DNA of 64,000 nt from Actinobacillus genomosp. 2 (GCF_029773605.1 NZ_CP103807.1:620001-684000); one strand, 5' to 3'. Counted from the stretch's first letter, positions 40,637 through 50,772 are shown. A program made the numbers and translations. The notes: generated from the sequence alone by a model not told the origin.

Positions 40637-41215
40637 TTAAATCTGCTGCATAAGTGGATTGACTTTCGCATCAATCGCTTCTCTAGCCCTAAAAATACGA
40701 GAACGAACCGTACCGACAGGACATTGCATTACTTCTGCAATTTCTTCATAACTTAAACCTTCCAACTCACGCAAAGTAATTGCCGTCTTGAGTTCTTCCG
40801 GTAAATTCTCGATAGTGTCGAATACGACACGTTTTAATTCATCCGATAACACCATATTTTCTGGTGTATCACTTTCACGAAGCTGGACACCAACATCAAA
40901 ACTTTCAGCATCTTCCGCCAAAATATCTTCTTTGGGAGGTCGTCTTCCTAAAGCGGTTAGGTGATTTTTAGCTGTATTCACCGCAATACGATAAAGCCAC
41001 GTATAAAAAGCACTTTCACCACGAAAAGATTCTAATGAACGATATGCTTTAATAAAGGATTCTTGTACGATGTCTGGAATATCATCTCTGGAAACGTAAC
41101 GAGTAAGCAATCCAGCTACTCTATTTTGATAACGTACAACCAGTAAATTAAATGCTTTTTTATCGCCTTTTTGGGCTCGCTCAACCAATTCTTGATCGGC
41201 TATTTGCTCACTCAT
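40637..41215 (-). CDS. rpoE: RNA polymerase sigma-E factor
   Basis: A 192-residue ECF sigma factor for envelope stress. Region 2 includes YQNRVAGLLTRYVSRDDIPDIVQESFIKAYRSLESFRGESAFYTWLYRIAVNTAKN (about 28-85); region 4 includes LRELEGLSYEEIAEVMQCPVGTVRSRIFRAREAI (about 145-182). Length matches E. coli RpoE (191). It is first in rpoE-rseA-(hairpin)-rseC-fadD. A GGAACTT-type promoter upstream suggests autoregulation. Confidence 0.97.
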   Translation of the reverse strand: MSEQIADQELVERAQKGDKKAFNLLVVRYQNRVAGLLTRYVSRDDIPDIVQESFIKAYRSLESFRGESAFYTWLYRIAVNTAKNHLTALGRRPPKEDILAEDAESFDVGVQLRESDTPENMVLSDELKRVVFDTIENLPEELKTAITLRELEGLSYEEIAEVMQCPVGTVRSRIFRAREAIDAKVNPLMQQI

Positions 41216-41277
41216 CTATCTGCGTTCTCCTAACCTATGTACGCATATTCTTTATGTTCTTCTCGTTTTATATCTCG

Positions 41278-41305
41278 TTAGTATGCGATAAATATAAAAA
41301 GTTCC
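41278..41305 (-). promoter_or_regulatory. Predicted autoregulatory sigma-E promoter of rpoE
   Basis: On the minus strand GGAACTT (41299-41305), a 16-base spacer and ACTAA (41282-41278), 62 bases before the rpoE ATG. Autoregulation of rpoE from such a promoter is established in E. coli. The rest of 41216-41479 is AT-rich, with no gene I can support. Confidence 0.6.
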
Positions 41306-41479
41306 GATAAAGAATAAATTAATTAAAAATATTTATAAATATGCTCATAATAAGCGAGTCAGGATATTACAAATATTCGTAATACGCTAGACTGCTTAAC
41401 TGAGTAAAAATTCAATTTTTACGTTAAAAAAATATTGCCCGTTTAAAAGACAGGCAACTTAATATTCTTACAAAAAGAA

Positions 41480-41531
41480 AGCGGTCTGATTTTACTGAAA
41501 TTTTACGAAAATTCCATAAAATCTGACCGCT
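41480..41531 (-). terminator. Stem-loop after leuA
   Basis: AGCGGTCTGAT (41480-41490) pairs, with one mismatch, with ATCTGACCGCT (41521-41531). It lies just downstream of the leuA stop. Confidence 0.55.
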
Positions 41532-41556
41532 AATATAAATGTTTATGCAAAATAAA

Positions 41557-43101
41557 TTATTTTTTCGCTTTCAAATCCGCGACTTTATGTGCTCGATAAA
41601 TCGCATTAATAGCGTGAATTAATGCTCGTGCTGAGGATTCAACAATATCAGTTGCCAAACCAACACCATGGAAACGGCGTCCTTCGTGTTCTACCACAAT
41701 ATCCACTTGTCCAAGCGCTTCTGCCCCTTCTCCTTTTGCAGTAAGATTATAATGTGACATTTTAATATCCATATCCACAATTTTGAGTATCGCGTTATAT
41801 ACTGCATCAACCGGACCATTACCGCCATTTGACACTTGGCTGACACGTTTACCATCCAGTTCAACCTGAACGAAGGCCGACGCAGGTAAACCACTAATCA
41901 TTTGTGATGTAATCACATCTAGACGTAATCTATCTTCATCGCCTGATTGCATATCAATAAAGGCAAGTGCTTCTAAGTCGTAATCAAATACTTGACCTTT
42001 CTTATCCGCTAATTTTAAGAAAGCTTCATACAGTTTATCTAAATCATAATCGCTTTCTTGGTATCCCATTTCAGTCATATGATTTTTCACGGCAGCACGA
42101 CCTGAACGAGCGGTAAGATTAAGTTTCTCTTTCTTCAAACCGATGGTTTCTGGAGACATAATTTCATAGGTATTTTTATTTTTAACCATACCATCTTGGT
42201 GAATACCAGATGAATGAGCAAACGCATTTGAACCGACAATTGCTTTATTCGGCTGAATCGGCATATTACATAATTGGCTGACCATTTGGCTGACACGATG
42301 AATTTCTTGCGTGTTAATGCGAGTATCTTTGCCGTTAAACATATCTTGGCGAGTCTTGATTGCCATCACCACTTCTTCTAATGCTGTGTTACCGGCACGC
42401 TCGCCTATACCGTTAATGGTACATTCGATTTGTCTTGCACCGTTTAATACCGCCGTAAGTGAATTTGCAGTCGCCATACCCAAATCGTTATGGCAATGCA
42501 CCGAAACCACCGCTTTATCAATATTGGGGACTCGATTCATCACATTCGCAATAATATCTCCATACTGATATGGCAAGCAGTAACCCACCGTATCCGGAAT
42601 ATTTACCGTGGTTGCACCGGCATTAATTGCTGCTTCGACAATACGGCAAATGTTATCGATCCCTGTACGTCCGGCATCTTCACAGGAAAACTCCACATCA
42701 TCGGTATAACTTCTTGCACGTTTTACTGCATGTACCGCCATTTCAACTACATCATCAAATGAGCGTTTTAATTTAGATTCAACGTGAATCGCAGAACTTG
42801 CAATAAACGTATGAATACGGAATGCTTCTGCGACTTTTAACGCTTCTGCTGCAACATCAATATCTTTATCGACTGCACGAGATAAGGCACAAACACGGCT
42901 GTTTTTAATATGTTGTGCAATAGTTTTTACCGATTCAAAATCACCAGCCGATGAAACCGGAAATCCTACTTCCATCACATCAACACCTAAACGTTCTAAC
43001 GCTAATGCTATTTGGAGCTTTTCTTTTACGGTTAAACTTGCTTTAAGTGCCTGTTCGCCATCACGTAATGTTGTATCAAAAATAATAATGTTGTTATTCA
43101 T
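41557..43101 (-). CDS. leuA: 2-isopropylmalate synthase
   Basis: A 514-residue DRE-TIM enzyme, the first committed step to leucine (2-oxoisovalerate plus acetyl-CoA). [14 protein letters not shown] gives the DxxLRDGEQ metal/catalytic motif near residue 8. [15 protein letters not shown] (about 200-214) holds the His-x-His metal ligands. The C-terminal LeuA dimerisation/leucine-feedback domain is from about 390. Length matches E. coli LeuA (523). Start ATG follows AGGAG. Expression is probably attenuated through the leader at 43205-43325. leuBCD are not in the window. Confidence 0.96.
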   Translation of the reverse strand: MNNNIIIFDTTLRDGEQALKASLTVKEKLQIALALERLGVDVMEVGFPVSSAGDFESVKTIAQHIKNSRVCALSRAVDKDIDVAAEALKVAEAFRIHTFIASSAIHVESKLKRSFDDVVEMAVHAVKRARSYTDDVEFSCEDAGRTGIDNICRIVEAAINAGATTVNIPDTVGYCLPYQYGDIIANVMNRVPNIDKAVVSVHCHNDLGMATANSLTAVLNGARQIECTINGIGERAGNTALEEVVMAIKTRQDMFNGKDTRINTQEIHRVSQMVSQLCNMPIQPNKAIVGSNAFAHSSGIHQDGMVKNKNTYEIMSPETIGLKKEKLNLTARSGRAAVKNHMTEMGYQESDYDLDKLYEAFLKLADKKGQVFDYDLEALAFIDMQSGDEDRLRLDVITSQMISGLPASAFVQVELDGKRVSQVSNGGNGPVDAVYNAILKIVDMDIKMSHYNLTAKGEGAEALGQVDIVVEHEGRRFHGVGLATDIVESSARALIHAINAIYRAHKVADLKAKK

Positions 43102-43204
43102 AGGATCTCCTGTTAAGTGCTTAACACTTTGTTCTTATAAAATGATTTGAATGGTACATTTAAACATTAACACTTTATTATCGCCCAAGGATAAGAAAAA
43201 GAAT

Positions 43205-43230
43205 AAAAAAACCCGCATCATTGTGCGGGT
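43205..43230 (-). terminator. leu operon attenuator terminator
   Basis: On the minus strand ACCCGCA-CAATGA-TGCGGGT followed by seven Ts, about 40 bases past the leader-peptide stop and 100 before leuA. The upstream RNA can fold alternatively (GCA-TTTTG-TGC inside a TTATC/GATAA stem; AGTGA/TCACT). Confidence 0.85.
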
Positions 43231-43268
43231 AAAGTGTGGATAGTGAACGATTTCACTCCAAACGATCT

Positions 43269-43325
43269 TTATCCTCGCACAAAATGCGATAACAGAAGAA
43301 GTCGGAGAGAAAGTCGTTTTTCCAT
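43269..43325 (-). CDS. leuL: leu leader peptide
   Basis: An 18-residue leader, MEKRLSLRLLLLSHFVRG, with six leucines including a run of four (CTT CTT CTG TTA). It sits between a good promoter and a terminator hairpin in front of leuA. By the established logic of amino-acid attenuation, ribosome stalling at Leu codons when charged tRNA-Leu is short would prevent the terminator from forming. No clear Shine-Dalgarno sequence precedes the ATG. Too short for routine gene callers. Confidence 0.8.
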   Translation of the reverse strand: MEKRLSLRLLLLSHFVRG

Positions 43326-43372
43326 TGTGTTGTGTGTGTTTATGTTTGCATTGTTATTCGAAAGTGGAACCC

Positions 43373-43400
43373 ATATTAACTTCAAATAGAGTGAAGTCAA
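43373..43400 (-). promoter_or_regulatory. Predicted sigma-70 promoter of leuL-leuA
   Basis: Minus strand TTGACT (43400-43395), a 16-base spacer and TAATAT (43378-43373), giving a start about 40 bases before the leader peptide. The rest of 43102-43688 is AT-rich non-coding sequence shared with the divergent HAD gene. Confidence 0.65.
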
Positions 43401-43416
43401 TAGAATTTTTCACTAT

Positions 43417-43432
43417 ATGCAAACGTTTTCTT
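43417..43432. promoter_or_regulatory. PurR-like box upstream of the leuA promoter
   Basis: ATGCAAACGTTTTCTT fits ANGCAANCGNTTNCNT at every fixed position. It lies 16 bases upstream of the -35 hexamer, an unusual place for a repressor site, so it may serve another LacI-family protein or be chance. Confidence 0.35.
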
Positions 43433-43688
43433 GAGAAATCACCATCATAAAATAGTGATTAATTCTTTATTAACTAAATTAATTAGCAATTTAAACTGCT
43501 TTATTTTTATTCTTCCAAATAAATCCTATCACTTTTTAGGAAAAACAAAGCCTTCTACTTTTTGTTTATTTTATGATTTTTTAAACAATTTTTTGATTAC
43601 AATATGAAAAATAGACTATTTCTTTTGAAGAACGACAGTAAATTTGTTAGCCTTTAACGTAATATAAATGAGTTAATAAGGATTATGT

Positions 43689-44504
43689 ATGACGCTTCCA
43701 TTTCGAGCTATTGTTTCCGATCTTGACGGTACACTTCTAAATGCAGACCATAAAATCGGCCAATTTACGATTGAAACGCTCCAAAAACTCTCACAAAAAG
43801 GCGTTGATATTATTTTTGCTACTGGTCGAAATTATCCTGATGTTAAACATATCATCCGAAAAGTAGATGTTAATGATGCGATGTTAATTACCTCTAACGG
43901 TGCGAGAGCTAATTTCCTATCCGGAGAACAAGTCTTAAGTCATCATCTTCCGGAAGATATCGCATTACAATTAATGAATATGCCGTTTGACAATAGCCGA
44001 GTGTGTTTAAATAGCTATCAAGGTGATAAATGGTTTATCAATACCGATATTGAACAGTTAAAAAAATATCATAAAGATTCCGGCTATTCTTATCAGGTGG
44101 TTGATTTCAGTCAGCATCATACCAAACAAGTGGAAAAGATCTTTTTTATTGGAAAAACTGCTGAAGATCTTGTACCGATTGAGCAATATATAAAAACGAA
44201 TTTCGCAGATCGTGTTTATATGACATATTCTGCATTACTCTGCTTGGAAGTGATGAATAAAGCCGTTTCAAAAGGAAATGCCTTAGCAGAATTAGTGCAA
44301 TTAAGAGGCTACGGGTTAGAAGACTGCATCGCATTCGGCGATGGTATGAATGATGTGGAAATGTTATCTCGTGTTGGGAAAGGTTGTTTAATGGGCAATG
44401 CCGATCCTCGTTTAATCCAAGCATTACCGCATAATGAGATCATTGGATATAATAAACACGAAGCGGTAGCGAGCTATATCAGAGCGATATTCGGCATTAT
44501 TTAA
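43689..44504 (+). CDS. yigL: HAD-superfamily (Cof-type) sugar/pyridoxal phosphatase, YigL-like
   Basis: A 271-residue HAD subclass IIB phosphatase. Motif 1 is VSDLDGTLLN (nucleophile Asp about 10), motif 2 is LITSNGARANF (about 66-76), and motifs 3/4 are AVSKGNALAEL (about 197) and IAFGDGMNDVEML (about 218-230). The pattern of motif 2 and the CIAFGDGMNDVEMLS region resemble E. coli YigL, which dephosphorylates PLP and sugar phosphates. Monocistronic with a USS stem-loop after it. The exact substrate is inferred. Confidence 0.85.
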   Translation: MTLPFRAIVSDLDGTLLNADHKIGQFTIETLQKLSQKGVDIIFATGRNYPDVKHIIRKVDVNDAMLITSNGARANFLSGEQVLSHHLPEDIALQLMNMPFDNSRVCLNSYQGDKWFINTDIEQLKKYHKDSGYSYQVVDFSQHHTKQVEKIFFIGKTAEDLVPIEQYIKTNFADRVYMTYSALLCLEVMNKAVSKGNALAELVQLRGYGLEDCIAFGDGMNDVEMLSRVGKGCLMGNADPRLIQALPHNEIIGYNKHEAVASYIRAIFGII

Positions 44505-44523
44505 TTGAAAAATAACACAAAAC

Positions 44524-44577
44524 AAGCGGTCGTATTTTAGAACAATTTTGCAAAAAAATTGTCTGAATAGACCGCTT
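44524..44577 (+). terminator. Stem-loop of uptake-sequence type after the HAD gene
   Basis: AAGCGGTC (44524-44531) with GACCGCTT (44570-44577) and an inner ACAATTTT/AAAATTGT stem, just before macA. Confidence 0.6.
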
Positions 44578-44606
44578 ATTCTTTATAACTTTTAGTCGGG
44601 AAACAG

Positions 44607-45782
44607 ATGAAATTAAAACCTTTAATGACAGGATTAGTGCTTGCTGGGATTGTTGCGGCAGGTTATTTCTATTTTGTCGGTAATAATGAAAGTGAGCAAG
44701 TATATTATATTACCGAGCCGGTAACTCGCAGCACTATAGATAAAAATGTCTTAGCCAGCGGTTCAGTTCGAGCGAGTAAACGGACTGAAGTCGGGGCACA
44801 GGTATCAGGAAAAATTATTAATCTTTATGTCACACTAGGACAACAGGTTAAAAAAGGCGATCTACTGGCTGAAATTGATTCAAGTAATCAAAGTAACAGT
44901 TTAAGTACGGCTGAAGCAACATTGGCATCTTATCAAGCACAACTCAAATCAGCACAAGTTGCACTTGAGGTGGCACAATCTAATTTCAATCGCTTAAGTA
45001 AACTTTATAAACAGCAAAGCACTTCCGAAACGGAATTAGAAACGGCTAAAAATACATTAGCCTCAGCCAAAGCGACTGTGGATAATGTAAAAGCCCAAAT
45101 AAAATCGGCACAGATTTCGGTAAACGATGCGAAAACGAATTTGAATTATACCCAAATTATCTCGCCGATGGACGGAACTGTCGTATCCATTCCGGTTTCT
45201 GTCGGGCAAACAGTCAATTCAAATCAAACTTCGCCAACGATTGTACACGTTGCCGACTTAACTAAGATGTTAGTTAAACTCGAAATTTCAGAAGGCGATA
45301 TTGCACAGGTTAAAGCCGGTCAAATGATTAGCTTTACAACCTTATCTGAACCGAATCATTCGCATCACAGCAAAATTGATAGTGTTGATCCAGCGTTAAC
45401 CACATTAAGTGATGATCACGCTTCCAATAAATATATTGAAAAATCCGGTAATACCGAGGCGATTTACTACTATGCTAATTCACTGATTGATAATAGTGAA
45501 CAACGTTTACGTATTGGTATGACTGTACAAGGACAAGTTAATATTGCTAAGCGAGAAAATGTATTAGTTGTTTCAACCTCAGCAATCAAGAAAAAAGGTA
45601 AAGAAGCCTTTGTTAATATTTTAGAAGACAATCAACCTATTGAGAAAAAAGTTGAACTGGGACTCGCTGATAGTCAACATACTGAAATTATTAGCGGTCT
45701 AAATGAAGGGGAACAAGTAATCACAGCCCAACGAGCGGATGGAGAAAAAGTCAGTGCGGAAATGCGAAGAAGACCCTTCTAG
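44607..45782 (+). CDS. macA: MacA-type periplasmic adaptor (membrane fusion protein)
   Basis: A 391-residue adaptor anchored by an N-terminal membrane segment (about 7-25). Beta-barrel, lipoyl and hairpin parts are in order: VEVGAQVSG-like TEVGAQVSGKIINLYVTLGQQVKKGDLLAEID (about 62-93), a long coiled-coil hairpin (about 98-180), then LNYTQIISPMDGTVVSIPVSVGQTV (about 182-206). MacA links the ABC transporter MacB to an outer-membrane channel. No macB or tolC follows: the next gene is on the other strand after a terminator, so this copy is an orphan here. Confidence 0.85.
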   Translation: MKLKPLMTGLVLAGIVAAGYFYFVGNNESEQVYYITEPVTRSTIDKNVLASGSVRASKRTEVGAQVSGKIINLYVTLGQQVKKGDLLAEIDSSNQSNSLSTAEATLASYQAQLKSAQVALEVAQSNFNRLSKLYKQQSTSETELETAKNTLASAKATVDNVKAQIKSAQISVNDAKTNLNYTQIISPMDGTVVSIPVSVGQTVNSNQTSPTIVHVADLTKMLVKLEISEGDIAQVKAGQMISFTTLSEPNHSHHSKIDSVDPALTTLSDDHASNKYIEKSGNTEAIYYYANSLIDNSEQRLRIGMTVQGQVNIAKRENVLVVSTSAIKKKGKEAFVNILEDNQPIEKKVELGLADSQHTEIISGLNEGEQVITAQRADGEKVSAEMRRRPF

Positions 45783-45804
45783 TTTTATTTCTGCTAAAGA
45801 TAAG

Positions 45805-45848
45805 CGGTCGAGATTTACTCAAAACTTGTAAATCTCGACCGTTTTTTT
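45805..45848. terminator. Bidirectional terminator macA/BASS transporter
   Basis: Perfect 13-bp stem CGGTCGAGATTTA (45805-45817)/TAAATCTCGACCG (45829-45841) plus seven Ts. Confidence 0.9.
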
Positions 45849-45866
45849 CTGTACTGAAATGAGCGA

Positions 45867-46805
45867 TTATTTATCGTTTTTAATTGAAGAGAAAATCATC
45901 GCTAAGACCGGACCTGAAATATTGTGCCAGAAACTAAATACGGCACTTGGTACAGCGACCACAGGATTTGCTTTAAAGTGTAATGCGGCTAACGCAGCAC
46001 CTAAACCGGAATTTTGCATACCGACTTCAATCGCAATTGCTTTACTGTCTGCAATCGGCAATTTTAATACACGACTTACAATATAACCAATTAAATAGCC
46101 TAAACCGTTATGCAATACTACCACAAAGAAAATCAATAAGCCGGATTCAATAATACGATCTTTACTGACTGATACAACTGCTGTAACAATTAAAATGATT
46201 GCAACCACCGAAATTAGCGGCATAGTTTGACTAAACTGTTCAACTTTTTGCTTAAAGATAGAACGAATAACAACTCCAACAAAAATAGGGAGCAGTACCA
46301 TTTTTAACACAGAAATAAACATTGCACCCGCATCAATTTCTAACCATTCACTTGCAAATAAATAGAAAATTGCCGGTGTTAATACCGGTGCTAACAAAGT
46401 TGAAACCGTAGTACATGCCACAGATAATGCAGTATTTCCTCTTGCCAAATAAGTCATTACGTTTGATGACGTACCGCCAGGGCAAGATCCGACAAGAATG
46501 ACTCCTATCGCTAAATCAGGCGGTAATTGAAACGCTTTTGCCAATAAGAAAGCAATACTCGGCATAACAACAAATTGAGCAATAACACCAATAATTGCCG
46601 CTTTAGGGTTCTTAGTTACCTCTGCGAAATCTTTAAAGGTTAAAGTTAAGCCCATACCTAGCATAACAATACCAAGTAAATAGGGAATCCATGGCACGAA
46701 CTGCTTAAAAGTTTCCGGAAATTGAGCTGAAATAAACGCAAAAACCACCACCCAGATCGCAAAGGTTTTACTTACGAATTGGGTCAGTTTTAATAACATA
46801 TTCAT
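45867..46805 (-). CDS. Bile acid:sodium symporter (BASS) family transporter
   Basis: A 312-residue membrane protein with nine or ten hydrophobic segments. It has GVILVGSCPGGTSSNVMTYLARGNTALSV (about 100-128), the broken-helix Na-binding motif of BASS proteins, and EVGMQNSGLGAALAALHF (about 258-275). Bacterial members move organic anions; E. coli PanS takes up ketopantoate. Substrate unknown here. Alone, with a 170-base divergent promoter region shared with hel. Confidence 0.85.
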   Translation of the reverse strand: MNMLLKLTQFVSKTFAIWVVVFAFISAQFPETFKQFVPWIPYLLGIVMLGMGLTLTFKDFAEVTKNPKAAIIGVIAQFVVMPSIAFLLAKAFQLPPDLAIGVILVGSCPGGTSSNVMTYLARGNTALSVACTTVSTLLAPVLTPAIFYLFASEWLEIDAGAMFISVLKMVLLPIFVGVVIRSIFKQKVEQFSQTMPLISVVAIILIVTAVVSVSKDRIIESGLLIFFVVVLHNGLGYLIGYIVSRVLKLPIADSKAIAIEVGMQNSGLGAALAALHFKANPVVAVPSAVFSFWHNISGPVLAMIFSSIKNDK

Positions 46806-46948
46806 GTTGTGTCCTTATTTTTAGAATTAAATTTGATTTAAGTTAAAAGGAACTAAAGGCTACCCGAATTTTTTCAAAATGTGAATAGACAATCGCTGAT
46901 ATTCTTTGTAATCTTCACACACTTTTAGCCTTATTCTGCTAAGAGTAA

Positions 46949-47794
<846 letters not shown>

Positions 47795-47816
47795 TCCTTT
47801 CCTGATGTTTCTTTCC

Positions 47817-47842
47817 AAAGACCGCGACAAGCGGTCTTTTTT
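47817..47842 (+). terminator. Terminator after hel containing an uptake sequence
   Basis: AAAGACCGC (47817-47825)/GCGGTCTTT (47831-47839) with loop GACAA and a T tail. The loop plus right arm is an exact ACAAGCGGT copy. Confidence 0.85.
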
Positions 47843-47906
47843 CTATTTCTGTTTACAAATTTTTGCTAGGATCAGACCGCTTACACTAATGTAAAAGGAT
47901 ATAAAA

Positions 47907-49199
47907 ATGACCACTATGAATATTACGCTTTCACAACTCTCAGCACCCGAACAATGGGGAAAAAATGCAATTCTATCTGCCAATCAACACGGTATGACCA
48001 TCCATCTACAAAAAGAACCATTAACCACCATTCAACGTGCGGCACGAAAAATAAAGAATCAAGGCATACTAAATGTAACGCTGATCGGCTCAGAATGGGG
48101 ATTAGAAGAGTGTTGGGCATTCCACCAAGGTTTTACCAGTATCCGTAATGCTGGTACAGTAAATTACCCCGACTTAGCTGAACAACAGTCTGAATTTGAT
48201 GCACGTGTATATTGTTCTAATTTTACTCGCACTTTAATTAATGAATCTTCCGAGACCCTTACTCCTGAAAATTTAGCTCAAAAAGCAACGGAGTTTATTA
48301 GCAAACAATCAATACAATATCTTGGCAAAAATGCGGTATCAGCAGAAATCATTAGTGGTGAAGCATTAAAACAACACGGCTATCACGGTATTTGGACAGT
48401 AGGCAAAGGTTCGGCAAATAAACCAGCACTACTCAAATTGGATTTCAATCCAAGTAACGATATTAATGCACCGGTGCTTGCTTGTTTAGTCGGCAAGGGG
48501 ATTACTTTTGATACTGGCGGTTATAGCCTTAAACCAAGTGATTCAATGAGTACAATGCGTACCGATATGGGTGGGGCTGCCTTATTAACCGGAGCCTTAG
48601 GCTTTGCGATCAGTCGTGGCTTAACACAACGTGTAAAACTCTACTTATGTTGTGCGGAAAATATGGTAAGCAGTACGGCATTTAAATTAGGCGACATTAT
48701 TGAATATCGCAATGGAGTAACCGCAGAAGTGCTGAATACCGATGCGGAAGGTCGCTTAGTATTAGCGGACGGTTTAATTGAAGCAAGCGAACAAAATGCA
48801 CAATTTATCATTGATGCGGCAACCTTAACCGGTGCGGCAAAAGTAGCAGTCGGCAATGACTATCATTCAGCATTATCAATGGACGATAAATTAACCGCTC
48901 GCTTATTCAATGCGGCAAAAGCGGAAAACGAGCCATTCTGGCGTTTACCGTTTGAAGAGTTCCATCGCTCACAAATCTCGTCATCCTTTGCCGATATTGC
49001 CAATATCGGGTCTGTACCGGTCGGTGCCGGAGCAAGTACCGCAACCGCATTTTTATCGTACTTTGTTAAAGATTATGCTCAAAATTGGCTCCATATTGAT
49101 GCTTCTGCAACTTTCCGCAAAACAGCCAGTGATTTATGGGCTGCCGGTGCAACCGGTTTAGGTATGAAAACCCTAGCTAATATGCTTTTATCCCAATAA
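47907..49199 (+). CDS. pepB: Peptidase B (M17 leucyl aminopeptidase family)
   Basis: A 430-residue metallo-aminopeptidase for peptide turnover. The metal-binding core is [30 protein letters not shown] (about 193-222). The M17 signature [14 protein letters not shown] is at about 277-290. Length equals E. coli PepB (427), shorter than PepA. Start ATG 47907 lies 8 bases from AAGGA. Alone between two terminators. Confidence 0.94.
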   Translation: MTTMNITLSQLSAPEQWGKNAILSANQHGMTIHLQKEPLTTIQRAARKIKNQGILNVTLIGSEWGLEECWAFHQGFTSIRNAGTVNYPDLAEQQSEFDARVYCSNFTRTLINESSETLTPENLAQKATEFISKQSIQYLGKNAVSAEIISGEALKQHGYHGIWTVGKGSANKPALLKLDFNPSNDINAPVLACLVGKGITFDTGGYSLKPSDSMSTMRTDMGGAALLTGALGFAISRGLTQRVKLYLCCAENMVSSTAFKLGDIIEYRNGVTAEVLNTDAEGRLVLADGLIEASEQNAQFIIDAATLTGAAKVAVGNDYHSALSMDDKLTARLFNAAKAENEPFWRLPFEEFHRSQISSSFADIANIGSVPVGAGASTATAFLSYFVKDYAQNWLHIDASATFRKTASDLWAAGATGLGMKTLANMLLSQ

Positions 49200-49226
49200 T
49201 CGTGTTGTAAAATTTCCGGAAAACAT

Positions 49227-49269
49227 AACCGCTTGTTCCGCTAAATTAGCGTAAAACAAGCGGTTTTCT
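49227..49269 (+). terminator. Terminator of two exact inverted uptake sequences
   Basis: AACCGCTTGTT (49227-49237) and AACAAGCGGTT (49255-49265) are perfect inverted copies around an inner CGCTAA/TTAGCG stem, followed by TTTTCT. It ends pepB. Confidence 0.8.
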
Positions 49270-49324
49270 ATTGCTTTGTGTATAATACGATTAATTTTAT
49301 TTACTTTGCCATTTAGGAACTTAT

Positions 49325-50259
49325 ATGAATTACTTAGAGTGTGCGAAAGAAACCCTCAGTCTTTATAGTCAAGCGATTAGCCAACTTAATCAGCGTTTAG
49401 ACAGTACATTTAATCAAGTGATTGAAATGATTTTAAACTGTGAAGGACGTGTTGTGGTAGCAGGGATCGGAAAATCAGGTTTAGTAGGACAAAAAATGGT
49501 AGCAACCTTTGCTTCTACTGGTACACCAAGTTTCTATTTACATCCAACCGAAGCGTTCCACGGTGATTTAGGTATGTTAAAACCAATTGATGTTGTCATT
49601 CTCATTTCTAATAGTGGTGAAACAGACGATGTCATTAAACTCTTACCCAGTTTAAAACGTTTTGGTAATAAAATTATTGCAATGACCGGCAATCCTCATT
49701 CAACCCTCGCCCAACACGCCAATCTTATTCTTAATATTAGTGTTGAACGAGAAGCCTGTCCTAATAATTTGGCACCAACAACATCGACACTGGTTACAAT
49801 GGCTTTAGGTGATGCGTTAGCAATTGCATTAATCAATGCTAGAGATTTCAAAGCAGAAGATTTCGCGCGTTTCCACCCGGTGGTAGCCTCGGTCGCAAAC
49901 TACTTAATCGCGTAAAAGATGTCATGCAAACCAAACTACCGGTTGCCCAACCAAATGCAGATTTCAGCACGATTTTGAGTGTAATGAACGAAGGAAGAAT
50001 GGGCGTTGCGTTAATTATGCAAGGCGAAGAATTAAAAGGTATTATTACCGATGGCGATATTCGCCGTACACTCGCTCAATTTGGTACACAGAGTTTAGCT
50101 AAAACAGCAGAACAAATTATGTCTAAACAACCAAAAACCATTGCTGATGATACTTATCTAGCAAAAGCGGAAGAACTGATGAAGGAGCTTCACGTTCACT
50201 CGCTTATTGCCTTGAATAATGAAGGTAAAGTATCTGGTATTATGGAATTTTCAAGTTAA
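49325..50259 (+). pseudogene. kdsD: Arabinose-5-phosphate isomerase, split by a one-base frameshift
   Basis: The first 190 residues carry the SIS domain (VAGIGKSGLVGQKMVATFASTGTPSFYLHP...GDLGMLKPIDVVILISNSGETDDV) and end ARFHP, where the frame shifts. Adding one G at about 49880 (CCGG to CCGGG) gives HPGGSLGRKLLNRVKDVMQTKLPV and joins the CBS-domain part (49924-50259). Restored length is 311 residues, the normal size. KdsD makes arabinose-5-phosphate for Kdo, needed for LPS in almost all Gram-negatives, so inactivation would be surprising unless a GutQ-like paralogue exists. A sequencing error or indel in a G run is likely. The split is seen; the reason is inferred. Confidence 0.92.
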
Positions 50260-50269
50260 GGGAATTTCG

Positions 50270-50758
50270 GTGGCGAAATCAAACTATATTACACGTAGTG
50301 GCTGGCAAGTCTTAGATCAAGAGCTTAAATTCTTATGGAAAGACGAACGCCCTAAAGTCACCCAAGCAGTTTCCGAAGCAGCTGCGTTAGGCGATCGTAG
50401 CGAAAATGCAGAATATATTTACGGTAAACGCCGTTTACGAGAAATCGATAGACGAGTCCGTTTTTTATCGAAACGTTTAGAAGTGTTACAAATTGTGGAT
50501 TATCACCCCAAACAAGAAGGCAAAGTCTTTTTTGGTGCATGGGTTGAGCTAGAAAACGAACAAGGTGAAACAAAACAATATCGAATTGTCGGTTGTGATG
50601 AATTTAATCCGACTAAAAATTGGATTTCGATTGATTCCCCTGTTGCTAGAGCATTAATTGGCAAAGAAGTTGATGATGAAATTAAAGTTGATACGCCATT
50701 AGGTAAAAGCGTACTCTATATCAATAAAATTTGGTATGAGAAAGAAACGTTATATTAA
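50270..50758 (+). CDS. greB: Transcription elongation factor GreB
   Basis: A 162-residue GreA/GreB factor that rescues backtracked RNA polymerase by stimulating transcript cleavage. The N-terminal coiled coil has AAALGDRSENAEYIYGKRRLREIDRRVRFL (about 36-65), with the catalytic acidic tip (D and E) intact; the IYGKRRLREIDRR form marks GreB rather than GreA. I choose GTG 50270 (VAKSNYITRSGW), 7 bases from AAGGGA; a longer in-frame start overlaps kdsD. It is 10 bases after kdsD. Confidence 0.95.
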   Translation: MAKSNYITRSGWQVLDQELKFLWKDERPKVTQAVSEAAALGDRSENAEYIYGKRRLREIDRRVRFLSKRLEVLQIVDYHPKQEGKVFFGAWVELENEQGETKQYRIVGCDEFNPTKNWISIDSPVARALIGKEVDDEIKVDTPLGKSVLYINKIWYEKETLY

Positions 50759-50772
50759 ATAGAGATAAAAAA

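Noticed and set aside
41216-41556. A missing gene (for example rseB) in the 340-base gap next to rpoE
   Set aside because: No frame longer than a few codons; the space holds the rpoE promoter region and the leuA terminator only.
44524-45848. Insertion-sequence ends around macA
   Set aside because: The inverted sequences at either side are uptake-sequence stem-loops, and there is no transposase or target duplication.
49316-49324. GGAACTT before kdsD as a sigma-E -35
   Set aside because: It lies 3 bases before the start codon and acts as the ribosome binding region.
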